NCBI GenBank assembly: GCA_036985855.1
Contig: BTQL01000083.1
Location: 1-7,866 of the forward strand
DNA from: B3-G11 sp036985855
Lineage (GTDB): Bacteria > Actinomycetota > Acidimicrobiia > Spongiisociales > UBA5794
Reading direction: 5' to 3'
Length of the DNA: 7,866 nucleotides
The translations under genes and the position numbers were made by a program. Of the stretch, positions 1 through 6,737 are shown piece by piece. Positions within the stretch are counted from its first letter, which is position 1. Every line of letters begins with the position of its first letter. The notes beneath the pieces were generated by a model, which saw only the letters and a program-made list of their open reading frames with translations, did no database searches and was not told the origin of the DNA.

Positions 1-384
1 GCTCGCCAGGTCGAGTGCTGGGCGGCCGCCGCGGTAGGCCCCTTCCCGACGTGCCAGCTCCTTGGATTCCTCGGATCGAACGCGATCGATCACGGACTCA
101 TCGATATGTGCGCTCCGGATAACGCCTGCATTGAGGACCTCGATGCCTCCAGACGCGATCGCGCCGAATGCGACTTCGGGGTATCCGGGTACGCCGAGTT
201 TGCGAACGATCAGCACATCGAGGGGGAGGCCAAGATACGAAGCGACGGCAGCAGCGACCGGCACGCCTCCCCGTGCCAGACCGAGCACGACCGTGTCTGG
301 TGCGTTCGTGTAGCCGTCGAGTCGCGAAGCAAGCTGCTGTCCAGCATCGACCCGATCCTTGAACCGTTCCCGTTCTGCACGCAT
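1..384 (-). CDS. Phosphoribosyltransferase-fold protein (COG1926-like), C-terminus outside window
   Basis: This is a partial gene read leftwards; 128 N-terminal residues are visible with no stop before the window edge. The translation shows the start of a type I phosphoribosyltransferase fold: a strand and glycine turn VLGLARGGVPVA at residues 33-44, then LGLPLDVLIVRKLGVPG at 51-67, then EVAFGAIASGG at 70-80. This pattern is typical of the stand-alone predicted phosphoribosyltransferases of COG1926. The PRPP-binding loop (VDDG-x-ATG type) would lie further C-terminal and is not in the window, so activity cannot be judged. The ATG at 384 is chosen because an in-frame TGA lies seven codons upstream with no other start between; the ribosome site is poor. 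The protein has no signal peptide and should be cytoplasmic. The true substrate is unknown for most of this family. It is divergent from the amidotransferase at 612; glutamine amidotransferases and phosphoribosyltransferases are sometimes linked in nucleotide metabolism, but here that is only a guess. Confidence 0.85.
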   Translation of the reverse strand, partial: MRAERERFKDRVDAGQQLASRLDGYTNAPDTVVLGLARGGVPVAAAVASYLGLPLDVLIVRKLGVPGYPEVAFGAIASGGIEVLNAGVIRSAHIDESVIDRVRSEESKELARREGAYRGGRPALDLAS

Positions 385-611
385 AACCCATGTACCAGTA
401 TGTCATGGTTGACGGGCGCCATTTGACAGACGACGGATCACAGGTTCGACGAGACCGTCCCGACCACATACGAATCCGCAGGTGCCTTCGAATCGGCGCT
501 TGTACGGGTGGGCTAAACGAGCCCGCGGTCGCCGCAGCTATTCAGTCCCGGTTACGACAGTTGCGAGGTTGCAATACGAACGGTTACGTTGTGATTGGCA
601 AAGGAGCCACG
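385..611. promoter_or_regulatory. Divergent control region between phosphoribosyltransferase and amidotransferase genes
   Basis: This 227-base gap must hold promoters for both flanking genes. For the rightward gene, TTGCGA (561-566) and TACGTT (585-590) are 18 bases apart and could be a weak -35/-10 pair, which would leave a leader of about 15 bases containing the ribosome site. For the leftward gene, CATACT on the minus strand (397-402) is a possible -10 with no convincing -35. Two TTGAC words (409-413 and 423-427) are direct repeats 14 bases apart, and two adjacent short hairpins lie at 508-535. No open frame in the gap has coding character. The assignments are from motif matching alone. 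Confidence 0.35.
600..606 (+). promoter_or_regulatory. Ribosome binding site of the amidotransferase gene
   Basis: AAAGGAG lies five bases before the ATG at 612. It settles the start, because the open frame continues upstream to an ATG at 390 that has no such site. It also places the catalytic cysteine at residue 2, as this enzyme family requires. Confidence 0.85.
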
Positions 612-1475
612 ATGTGTCGTCTTTACGGTTTTCTCGCCACTCAACCGACCAAACTCGAGTGCAGTCTCGTCGCTGCCCAGAATGCCCTCCAGACCCAAAG
701 CGATAGAGACAGCCGAGGCGTTCGGAATGCGGACGGCTGGGGGATCGCCCACTGGGTTGGAGATGACAGAGAGGTCATCAAGAGCACGATGCCCGCATTC
801 GCAGACGATCAGTTCGCAGAGATCGCTTCACAGATCTGGTCAGAGGCTGCGATTGCCCACGTCCGTGCCGCAACTGTTGGCGGCGTTTCGGCCGAGAACA
901 CCCATCCCTTCACGTTCGGAACATGGGCCTTTGCCCACAACGGGACGATTCCCGCATTCGACCATGTGTCCACGAGGCTCGACATCGGTCGGTTTGGTCC
1001 CCCCGACGGGCAGACCGATAGCGAGCTGGCGTTCTTGTGGCTCCTCAATCGGATGAAGGACTACGGACTCGACCCCGAGGAGCCGGCGGATGAGCTCGAA
1101 CCGATCGTCGCCCTTCTGGCTGATGGGGTCCTCGAACTTGTCGATATGGCAATGCGGTCGGGAGCATCTGAGCAGCCGAAACTGAACTTCATCATCAGCG
1201 ATGGGCGGCATCTGGTCGCAAGCCGGTGGGGCAACACTCTGTTCTGGATCTTCCGACGCGGCATCCGGGACTGCGCCGTTTGTGGTACCTCACATTGCCC
1301 TTCTGCCGACGACGAGTACCGGTCGGTGGTCCTGGCATCTGAACCCATCACAGACGAGAACTGGATCCCGATCCCTGAGGGCTCAGTGTTCGGTGTTGAA
1401 CCGGGTGCGCGCACGCTGAGTCGGGATCTTCTGGGAAGCTTCTCCTCGTTGCAAGAGGGCGCGGCGACCCCCTAG
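612..1475 (+). CDS. Class II glutamine amidotransferase (YafJ/EgtC-like)
   Basis: A 287-residue, probably cytoplasmic protein of the N-terminal nucleophile amidotransferase fold. It begins Met-Cys-Arg-Leu-Tyr-Gly; removal of the Met would expose Cys2 as the nucleophile that takes ammonia from glutamine or cuts a gamma-glutamyl bond. Other family marks are NADGWGIAHW (39-48), AHVRAATVG (82-90), ENTHPF (95-100) and FAHNGTI (107-113), which form the glutamine pocket and oxyanion hole in this class. YRSVVLASEPITDENW (236-251) matches the second half of the YafJ-type domain. The length fits stand-alone YafJ/EgtC proteins of about 250-290 residues and no synthase domain follows. EgtC acts in ergothioneine synthesis, but no egtB or egtD neighbour is here, so I do not assign that role; YafJ-type proteins are mostly of unknown function. 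An unusual C-x2-C-x4-C cluster sits at 221-229. The gene converges on the lipoprotein gene at 1509. Confidence 0.9.
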   Translation: MCRLYGFLATQPTKLECSLVAAQNALQTQSDRDSRGVRNADGWGIAHWVGDDREVIKSTMPAFADDQFAEIASQIWSEAAIAHVRAATVGGVSAENTHPFTFGTWAFAHNGTIPAFDHVSTRLDIGRFGPPDGQTDSELAFLWLLNRMKDYGLDPEEPADELEPIVALLADGVLELVDMAMRSGASEQPKLNFIISDGRHLVASRWGNTLFWIFRRGIRDCAVCGTSHCPSADDEYRSVVLASEPITDENWIPIPEGSVFGVEPGARTLSRDLLGSFSSLQEGAATP

Positions 1476-1485
1476 CTAGCAGAGC

Positions 1486-1505
1486 GTCGTGAGACACCTC
1501 ACCAC
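1486..1505. terminator. Weak hairpin between convergent genes
   Basis: GTGAG (1489-1493), loop ACAC, CTCAC (1498-1502) form a perfect five-pair stem. Two more pairs (1486-1487 with 1504-1505) form beyond one C/C mismatch. It fills most of the 33-base gap between two converging genes, so it could help end transcripts from both sides. There is no T-run on either strand, so it is not a standard intrinsic terminator and the call is tentative. Confidence 0.3.
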
Positions 1506-1508
1506 CGC

Positions 1509-2066
1509 TCAGATGTGCCCCCCGAGACAGAGACGGGTGTTGATGTCGAGGTCCCCGGTTTCTTCGAGGTCACAGGATTTCTGGAGGAGTTTCACACCCC
1601 TTGTCGTGCCTTTTCCGTAGTCCCCATCCACGGGGCCTCCGTAGAACTTGAGTTCGACGAGGGTCTCCTGGACATCCTCGACGTAATGCTCGTCTGCCTG
1701 GAGTCGTGGGGCGAGGGCTGCATCGGTCTGCGCTCCGAACACTCCATCGGCTTCGATCCCCGCATCAGCTTGGAACTTTGCGATAGCGGCACTCGTTTCT
1801 TCTCCCGCGATGCCATCGATCTTGCCGGAAAAGAACCCGAGCGCTGTCAGGTCCTGTTGGACCACGACTATCGTCGAAGTTGCGCCCAAACCCGCTTTGG
1901 TGGTGGATGTGGTCGGAGGAATCGTGGTTGTCGATGTTGTGGTTGTCGACGTCGGCGCTGTGGCAACCGTCGAGGAAGTCGTTGTCGTCTCGACCGCGTC
2001 CTCTCCGCACGCTGCGGCGGCGAGCATGAGAATACCCAGCAGAAGTCCCAGCCGTACGATCTTCAT
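1509..2066 (-). CDS. Lipoprotein with Thr-rich linker and two peptidoglycan-binding-like repeats
   Basis: A 185-residue exported protein. Residues 1-19 are a lipoprotein signal (MKIVRLGLLL..., hydrophobic to LAAAA) with Cys20 as the lipidation site, so it should be anchored on the outer face of the membrane. Residues 26-57 are a Thr/Ser-rich, disordered spacer. Two repeats of the PG_binding_1 type (PF01471-like) follow, at about 65-118 and 127-181. Each has the V-Q-x-x-L...LGF/LKF...G-x-I/V-D-G-x-x-G pattern; the first ends ADGVFGAQTDAAL and the second is more divergent. Such domains hold proteins to peptidoglycan; no catalytic domain is present. Cys165 and Cys180 in the second repeat could pair. 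The start at 2066 is chosen because the signal peptide begins there and TAGGGTGG lies eight bases upstream; an in-frame ATG at 2177 would add 37 residues without signal character. It lies 129 bases downstream of the AceE-like gene on the same strand, so shared transcription is possible but not shown. Confidence 0.85.
   Translation of the reverse strand: MKIVRLGLLLGILMLAAAACGEDAVETTTTSSTVATAPTSTTTTSTTTIPPTTSTTKAGLGATSTIVVVQQDLTALGFFSGKIDGIAGEETSAAIAKFQADAGIEADGVFGAQTDAALAPRLQADEHYVEDVQETLVELKFYGGPVDGDYGKGTTRGVKLLQKSCDLEETGDLDINTRLCLGGHI
1924..1949. repeat. 15-base period repeat within the Thr-rich linker of the lipoprotein gene
   Basis: The 11-mer GTGGTTGTCGA occurs at 1924-1934 and again at 1939-1949, a 15-base period equal to five codons. 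On the coding strand this spells alternating Ser and Thr codons of the spacer. It suggests the linker grew by duplication of a short unit. Confidence 0.7.
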
Positions 2067-2195
2067 CCTGGACGCCACCCTACCTGACGCTCTGCTCGGA
2101 TGCACCTGAGAGTCGTTGCTCGCATGACATGAGCCGTCCGGTTTCCCGAACATCAGTTTCCGTGCCGATGTCGACAACCGACTCAGGAAACGTGC
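2067..2195. other. Intergenic spacer between AceE-like and lipoprotein genes, with inverted repeat
   Basis: This 129-base spacer separates two minus-strand genes. Just past the stop of the AceE-like gene lies an inverted repeat: GTTTCC (2156-2161) and GGAAAC (2186-2191), enclosing the perfect palindrome TGTCGACA (2169-2176) almost at its centre. The arms between pair only partly. A further GTTTCC copy is at 2141-2146. No T-run follows the structure on the minus strand, so it could be a regulatory site or a weak transcript end. I see no clear promoter for the lipoprotein gene. Confidence 0.4.
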
Positions 2196-4529
2196 TCAGG
2201 AATTGTCGATGGCAACGAGACCTGCTGTGGCGATCTGATGGGGGAGAAGCCCGAAGGCCTCGTACAGCTCACCGATGGTCCCCGACTCTCCGAATCGATC
2301 GACGCCGATGGGCACCACCCTCTGTCCGAAGACCGACCCGAGCCATGCCATTGCATGTGAAGCTGCGTCATGGATCGTCACTATGGGTGCGCCGCGTTCG
2401 GATATGGGGATCAGCGACTCGATATGCCCCGATCCTGTGATCACTGTTGACGTGCGAGCTGCCTCAGTCAGTTCATCGTGCCAACCTCGATAGAGACGGT
2501 CGAGGCTTGTGATGTCCAGCACGGTTGCCGCGACTCCTTCTTCGGCCAGGATATCGGCTGCGGCAAGAACCTCGGGCATGACAGGGCCTGATGCGGCGAG
2601 AATCAGCGGCTCGCCGCTGCCGCCCTCCCTGAGCCTGTAACCGCCTGCGAGCACGTTGTGGCGCAGCCGGCCGGTGCCTATTCGCTGCGAAGCATCAGTG
2701 AACGGGGCCTGGTCTATCGGTCGTGTTGACATGCGCAGATACAGGCACGGTGCATCCGGTTCGGACAACCGGCCGATGGCATCGCTCAACAGCCAGTCAA
2801 CCGCCAGTGCGTAGGTCGGTTCGGTTTGGGTGATCCCGGGTAGCTCGAGCCCGACGGACGGCGTGATCGTCGATTGATGGGCCCCGCCCTCGGGGGAGAG
2901 CGTTATCCCGGCAGGCGTGCCCGCCAGGATGAACTTGGATCCGTTGTACAGCGAGTAGATCAACGCGTCGAGGCCTCGCAACACGAAAGGGTCGTACACC
3001 GTACCGATGGGGATCAGCATCTCACCGTGGTGCTCATGGGCGAGCCCGAGCTGACCGAGCAGCAGGAACAGGTTCATTTCCGAGATCCCCAATTCGATGT
3101 GTCGGCCTACAGGGCTGGGCTTCCATCTGAGCATTCGGTCTTGTTCGAAATAGTCGTGTCGTTCCGTTGCGGCGTACACGCCATGGGCGTTGATCCATCC
3201 GCCGAGATTCGTGGACACAGAGACGTCCGGAGACACCGTTACGATCCGGCCCGCAACGGCCTCGTCCTTGCCAAGTGCGACAAGGATCCTCCCGAATGCT
3301 TCTTGGGTTGACACAATGGGTTTGTGTCTTGCATCGGTCTCAGGCGGGAGGACGATGTGTGGTCTTGGCGGCGGGGGTTCGTTGTTGACGGCATTCCCAA
3401 CTCGTGCACATATCACCCCGGCTGGTGTGGTTTCGTCGAACCGATCCCATTCGGTCTCCTCGATCAGACCGGACTCGCTCCGGAGATCGTCGATCTGGAT
3501 GGAGCTCATCAATGCCGAATGGTTCATCGGATCGCCAACGATCGGTAGACCCCACCCTTTGATCGTGTAGGCGAACACCACACTTGGCCGATCGGTCACG
3601 GTGTCGCACTCTCGGTAGGCGTTGATGAGCACCTCGAGGTCGTGACCACCGAGATTCTGGATCACCGAAGCGATGTCGGAGTCGGGAATGGCCGAGATCG
3701 CTTGATCAACACCAGGATCGGCATTTGCCAGAAACCGCGAGCGGAGTTCCGCACCATCGAAGGCGAAAAGGCTCTGATACTCCTCGTTGGACATGGCGTC
3801 GATGTGGTCGCGGATCTGCTTCCCGCCGGGTCGTGCGAACGCCTCGAGCAGTTTCATGCCGTACTTTGCCTCGACAACATGCCATCCGGCATCTCTGAAG
3901 AAGCGCATCAACCGTTTTGCCTGGATGCCGGGGATGACGCGATCGAGACTTTGGCGGTTCAGATCGATGATCAGCATGACGTTTCCAAGGCCCTGCAACG
4001 AGGGGTCTGAAATGGCTTCCCAGATGTTGCCCTCATCGAGCTCTGCATCCCCCGCAATCGCGATGAACCTTGCGGGCGGTGGGGTCTCGAAGTGGTCCTC
4101 GACGTATCGGCGTGTGGCAGCGGAGAACAACGGCGCAACTGCGCCCAGACCGACCGATCCGGTCGAGAAGTCGGCTACGTCGGGATCTTTCGTACGCGAC
4201 GGGTAGGCCTGGAGGCCTCCTCGCTGGCGCAACATCTTGAGGTAGCTGCGGTCGAGTTCACCCGTGAGGTATTTGATGCCGTGATACAGCGGTGCCGCGT
4301 GCGGTTTGACCGCGACCTTGTCCTCTCCGCCGATGTGCGCGAACCAGAGCGCCGTCATGATCGTGGCCATCGAAGCACACGAAGCTTGATGGCCACCGAC
4401 CTTGATCTCGGTGATCTCACGTTTGTTGGCGTGATCGATCATCCGTGCGGACAACCAGAGCAGACGTTGCTCGATGGCGCCGAGCGCTTCGAAGTCGATT
4501 GTCCCGTCGCGTTCGATGGGGATTGTCAC
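2196..4529 (-). CDS. AceE-like transketolase-family protein (homodimeric pyruvate dehydrogenase E1 type)
   Basis: A 777-residue cytoplasmic thiamine-diphosphate enzyme. The N-terminal half holds GGHQAS (45-50), a substrate-side histidine region PLYHGIKYLTG (80-90), and the diphosphate/metal motif GDAELDEGN (160-168) closing at Asn191, which is the GDG-x(~28)-N pattern with Ala in place of the second Gly. The middle domain has GRHIELGISEMN (475-486); Glu484 is the conserved glutamate that activates the cofactor. EGGAHQSTITPS (547-558) matches the AceE loop with an active-site His. The last ~140 residues are the transketolase C-terminal domain. Overall order and motifs match AceE (COG2609), but it is shorter than AceE (about 890-900) and longer than transketolase (about 660), and it lacks the AceE N-terminal E2-binding arm. 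No E2 or E3 gene is near, so the substrate (pyruvate, another 2-oxo acid or a ketose phosphate) is unproved. The GTG start at 4529 is fixed by AAGAGGAG five bases upstream; an in-frame ATG at 4616 would add 29 residues unlike the family. Confidence 0.85.
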   Translation of the reverse strand: MTIPIERDGTIDFEALGAIEQRLLWLSARMIDHANKREITEIKVGGHQASCASMATIMTALWFAHIGGEDKVAVKPHAAPLYHGIKYLTGELDRSYLKMLRQRGGLQAYPSRTKDPDVADFSTGSVGLGAVAPLFSAATRRYVEDHFETPPPARFIAIAGDAELDEGNIWEAISDPSLQGLGNVMLIIDLNRQSLDRVIPGIQAKRLMRFFRDAGWHVVEAKYGMKLLEAFARPGGKQIRDHIDAMSNEEYQSLFAFDGAELRSRFLANADPGVDQAISAIPDSDIASVIQNLGGHDLEVLINAYRECDTVTDRPSVVFAYTIKGWGLPIVGDPMNHSALMSSIQIDDLRSESGLIEETEWDRFDETTPAGVICARVGNAVNNEPPPPRPHIVLPPETDARHKPIVSTQEAFGRILVALGKDEAVAGRIVTVSPDVSVSTNLGGWINAHGVYAATERHDYFEQDRMLRWKPSPVGRHIELGISEMNLFLLLGQLGLAHEHHGEMLIPIGTVYDPFVLRGLDALIYSLYNGSKFILAGTPAGITLSPEGGAHQSTITPSVGLELPGITQTEPTYALAVDWLLSDAIGRLSEPDAPCLYLRMSTRPIDQAPFTDASQRIGTGRLRHNVLAGGYRLREGGSGEPLILAASGPVMPEVLAAADILAEEGVAATVLDITSLDRLYRGWHDELTEAARTSTVITGSGHIESLIPISERGAPIVTIHDAASHAMAWLGSVFGQRVVPIGVDRFGESGTIGELYEAFGLLPHQIATAGLVAIDNS

Positions 4530-4534
4530 GCATA

Positions 4535-4542
4535 CTCCTCTT
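4535..4542 (-). promoter_or_regulatory. Ribosome binding site of the AceE-like gene
   Basis: AAGAGGAG on the minus strand ends five bases before the GTG at 4529. It decides for this GTG over the in-frame ATG at 4616. An ATG at 4533 lies one base from the site, in another frame, and is too close to be used. Confidence 0.8.
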
Positions 4543-4662
4543 GAAGGCAGCAGGTTAGGCGTTAGCGTTCTGTGGAACCGATTCGTGCAGTGCGGTTCAT
4601 GACCTTGGGCACGCAAAGCACCAGTCTGTATCGCGGGTGTGGGCGTAGGCTCTCGGGTCTAT

Positions 4663-4668
4663 GAAAGG
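4663..4668 (+). promoter_or_regulatory. Ribosome binding site of the PPIase lipoprotein gene
   Basis: GAAAGG lies six bases before the ATG at 4675. It supports that start over an in-frame ATG at 4639, which would add 12 charged residues ahead of a normal signal peptide. Confidence 0.7.
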
Positions 4669-4674
4669 CCACGC

Positions 4675-5580
4675 ATGAAACGACTCCTGGTTCTGCTCGC
4701 CGTATTCTCGATTGTTGCTGCGGCCTGCAGCGGAACCGACGTCGTCGTTGCGTCCGTCAACGATACCGACATCCTCCGTTCGCAGGTCGACAGACTCGTG
4801 CCTCAGGACGATGACGATGCCACATCCGGGGGCTTTGCGCAGTACCTATCTGTGGCCATCCAGTGGGAGGCCGTCGGGCAGGCCGCTTTTTCAGAATTCG
4901 GAATCACTCCGACCGAAGACGAGATCACGACACGTCTCGACCAGCTCGTTGCGGACCAGGGCGAGGGAGTCACCCTTGAGGATTACCTCGCCAGCGTGCA
5001 AGCCTCAGAGGAAACCATTCGTGAGGTCACGAAACAGCTGATCATCCAAGACCGGGTCCAGGAACAGTTCGCAGCGTCGGCTGAACCGATAGCCGATGAT
5101 CTGGTCAATCAAGAACTGGTCGACTCTCCAATGGATTGGACGATCGTTTGTGCAGCCCACATTCTCGTTGAAACCGAAGATGAGGCCACGGCGGTTGCTG
5201 CAAGACTCGAATCGGGTGAGGACTTCGCAACGGTTGCCGAAGAGGTGTCGTTGGACCCGGGATCGGCTGCGAACGGTGGTGACCTTGGATGCAACTCACC
5301 AGCCGGATTCGTCGAGCCCTTCGCATTGGCGACGATGGAAGCAGAGATCGATGTCCCGACCGCCCCGGTGGAGTCCGAATTCGGTTTCCATATCATTGTT
5401 GTCTCGCAGCGTGAAGAAGCTACGACTGATGTAGTGAGACAGACTCTGGAGCGTGACACTCTCACCAACGCGGTCACCGACTGGTTCGTCAGGGTGATCG
5501 AGTCTGCGGAAGTCGTGGTCGATGATGACATCGGTGTCTGGGTGACTGAACCAAGGCCACAGGTGATCGCAGTCAATTGA
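4675..5580 (+). CDS. Parvulin-type peptidyl-prolyl isomerase lipoprotein (SurA/PrsA-like)
   Basis: A 301-residue exported protein. Residues 1-17 form a lipoprotein signal (MKRLLVLLAVFSIVAAA) with Cys18 as lipid anchor. Residues about 25-150 are a helical chaperone region of the SurA N-terminal type, with VASVNDTDI (25-33) matching the usual opening of these domains. A parvulin rotamase domain (PF00639) spans about 158-245: AHILVETEDEA (161-171), FATVAEEVSLDPGSAANGGDLG (184-205, the family core), FVEPF (212-216) and the closing FGFHIIVV (236-243). A helical tail follows. The protein should sit on the outer membrane face and help fold exported proteins by proline cis/trans isomerisation, as PrsA does in Firmicutes. 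Cys159 and Cys206 fall inside the parvulin domain and could form a disulfide. It is 74 bases upstream of the M23 gene on the same strand, so that secreted enzyme is a plausible client. Exact clients cannot be told from sequence. Confidence 0.9.
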   Translation: MKRLLVLLAVFSIVAAACSGTDVVVASVNDTDILRSQVDRLVPQDDDDATSGGFAQYLSVAIQWEAVGQAAFSEFGITPTEDEITTRLDQLVADQGEGVTLEDYLASVQASEETIREVTKQLIIQDRVQEQFAASAEPIADDLVNQELVDSPMDWTIVCAAHILVETEDEATAVAARLESGEDFATVAEEVSLDPGSAANGGDLGCNSPAGFVEPFALATMEAEIDVPTAPVESEFGFHIIVVSQREEATTDVVRQTLERDTLTNAVTDWFVRVIESAEVVVDDDIGVWVTEPRPQVIAVN

Positions 5581-5642
5581 TTCCCGGGGGACGGGGGCCG
5601 ATATGTCGCAGCTGAATCCCTAAGACGCGCATCAGCACAGCC

Positions 5643-5648
5643 GATAAC
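5643..5648 (+). promoter_or_regulatory. Possible -10 element for leaderless transcription of the M23 gene
   Basis: GATAAC (four of six matches to TATAAT) ends six bases before the ATG at 5655, which would put the transcript start at or next to the start codon. No Shine-Dalgarno sequence precedes this ATG, and no -35 match is seen about 17 bases upstream. The gene may instead be read through from the PPIase gene. Confidence 0.3.
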
Positions 5649-5654
5649 CGTTCC

Positions 5655-6683
5655 ATGGGTTGGAAACGGACTCTTGTCGTAGGTTTCGCATTCATCGTGT
5701 TCATTGCAGTGGCGCCGAGGGTCGCATCGGCATTCGAGCTTGGTGAGGACGTCGATTACGACCTCGTGTTCCCCGTCGAAGGTCCTCATCGCTTCTCGGA
5801 TACGTTCTGGGCAGGTCGATCGCACGGATTTCACACAGGCCAGGACATCATGGCCGACAAGATGACCCCGGTTGTAGCCGCTGCGGCCGGCGTTGTACGG
5901 CTCGTGAACTGGTCGAGTCGTCCTGACGATCTCAATCCAGAGCGATGCTGCACGCTCGTCATACGTCACGATGATGGCTGGGAGAGCTGGTACATCCATC
6001 TCGACAACGACACGACCGGAACCGATGACGGAAAGGGATGGGGCATCAAGAAGGGGATCAAGCCAGGCGTCCGCGTCGAGGCAGGTCAGCACATTGCCTG
6101 GGTGGGAGATAGCGGCAACGCCGAAAACACCCCTCCCCATGTGCACTTCGAGCTTCGTGATCCATCTGGGACAGTCGTGAACCCGTATAGCTCTCTTGTC
6201 GCTGCGGGCGGGAATGATGTTGGGGCCGGTCCGAGGGATCCACTTGTCGGTGGTGCCCGCGTGCTCAGCAGGGGACTAAAGGGTGCCGATGTTCGGGTAT
6301 TGCAGAACGCCCTCGAAGAGCTTGGTTACTCCGTCGGGGGAATCGACGGCAACTTCGGTCCGCTCACCGAGACCGCCGTCAAGGCCTTCCAGGCAGGGTT
6401 CGGACTCGATGTCGACGGGCTCGTGGGTCGAGAGACCAAAACTGCGATCTCCGGACGGCAATATCACGACGACACGGGTTCCGTGTTGTCCGTTGGATCG
6501 CGCGGGGATGCAGTGCGCGCACTCCAGGCGAACCTCCACGAGCGGGGGTTCGAAGCCGGTCCTGCCGATGGCATATTCGGTCCATTGACGTTGCGAGCAG
6601 TGCTTTCGTTTCAGAAGTACTCGGAGTTATGGGTAGACGGGCTGGTCGGCCCGAGGACCAAAGCGGCTCTCGGAATGGGTTGA
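5655..6683 (+). CDS. Secreted M23 family metallopeptidase with two peptidoglycan-binding domains
   Basis: A 342-residue secreted protein. A Sec signal peptide covers residues 1-26 (MGWKR, hydrophobic core, then VASA with likely cleavage before Phe27); there is no lipobox. The M23/LytM domain covers about 38-182, with the zinc motif H60-x3-D64 in FHTGQDIMA, H115 in WYIHLDN and the H162-x-H164 pair in PPHVHFELRD. All expected zinc and catalytic residues are present, so it should be active, unlike the degenerate LytM activators. The family cuts peptide cross-bridges or stems in peptidoglycan. Two PG_binding_1 domains follow: about 203-267 (LKGADVRVLQNALEELGY, GIDGNFGPLTETAV) and 278-341 (GSRGDAVRALQANL, PADGIFGPLTLRAV, VDGLVGPRTKAAL). 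Vicinal Cys98-Cys99 are the only cysteines. Start at 5655 is chosen because the signal peptide begins there, although no ribosome site precedes it. It lies between the PPIase and LCP genes on the same strand, as an envelope group. Confidence 0.9.
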   Translation: MGWKRTLVVGFAFIVFIAVAPRVASAFELGEDVDYDLVFPVEGPHRFSDTFWAGRSHGFHTGQDIMADKMTPVVAAAAGVVRLVNWSSRPDDLNPERCCTLVIRHDDGWESWYIHLDNDTTGTDDGKGWGIKKGIKPGVRVEAGQHIAWVGDSGNAENTPPHVHFELRDPSGTVVNPYSSLVAAGGNDVGAGPRDPLVGGARVLSRGLKGADVRVLQNALEELGYSVGGIDGNFGPLTETAVKAFQAGFGLDVDGLVGRETKTAISGRQYHDDTGSVLSVGSRGDAVRALQANLHERGFEAGPADGIFGPLTLRAVLSFQKYSELWVDGLVGPRTKAALGMG

Positions 6684-6720
6684 CGTAGTTCGCAGGCCAT
6701 TCGGCGAAAAAGCGGGCACG

Positions 6721-6735
6721 GAGAACTGAGAACTG
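6721..6735. repeat. Tandem 7-base repeat GAGAACT x2
   Basis: GAGAACT occurs twice head to tail (6721-6727 and 6728-6734), with the next base also continuing the repeat. It sits just upstream of the possible -10 of the LCP gene, where a regulator or the -35 contact would bind. It may be chance. Confidence 0.45.
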
Positions 6736-6737
6736 CG

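Larger units (their letters stand above)
4530..4674. promoter_or_regulatory. Divergent control region between AceE-like enzyme and PPIase lipoprotein genes
   Basis: This 145-base gap lies between two divergent genes, so it should contain both promoters. Only weak matches are visible: TTGGGC (4605-4610) and TGTATC (4627-4632), 16 bases apart, for the rightward gene, and TAACCT on the minus strand (4552-4557) as a -10-like word for the leftward gene. No strong operator palindrome is seen. Confidence 0.3.

Noticed and set aside
390..611. Upstream extension of the amidotransferase reading frame to ATG 390
   Set aside because: It would bury the catalytic Cys at residue 76. A strong ribosome site lies before ATG 612, and the extension has no family similarity.
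1810..2109. Val-rich open frame on the plus strand opposite the lipoprotein gene
   Set aside because: It is the antisense of the Thr/Ser-rich linker codons, which read as Val on the other strand, and it has no start signal or domain.
2067..2177. 37-residue N-terminal extension of the lipoprotein
   Set aside because: The lipoprotein signal starts at Met on 2064-2066 with a ribosome-like site upstream; the extension has no signal or domain character.
3190..3570. Plus-strand open frames inside the AceE-like gene
   Set aside because: They are antisense to conserved catalytic core coding sequence and show no recognisable family or ribosome site.
5581..5654. G-rich run after the PPIase gene as a terminator
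   Set aside because: CCCGGGGGACGGGGG has no matching C-rich arm far enough away for a stable stem and no T-run follows.
5109..6146. Long minus-strand open frame (345 codons) across the PPIase and M23 genes
   Set aside because: It lies opposite two well-recognised genes, has no domain and spans their intergenic gap; it is a by-product of GC-rich third positions.
6702..6713. TTCGGCGAA palindrome followed by A-run as a terminator
   Set aside because: The stem is only four pairs with a one-base centre, which cannot fold as a hairpin, and there is no downstream T-run on the plus strand.
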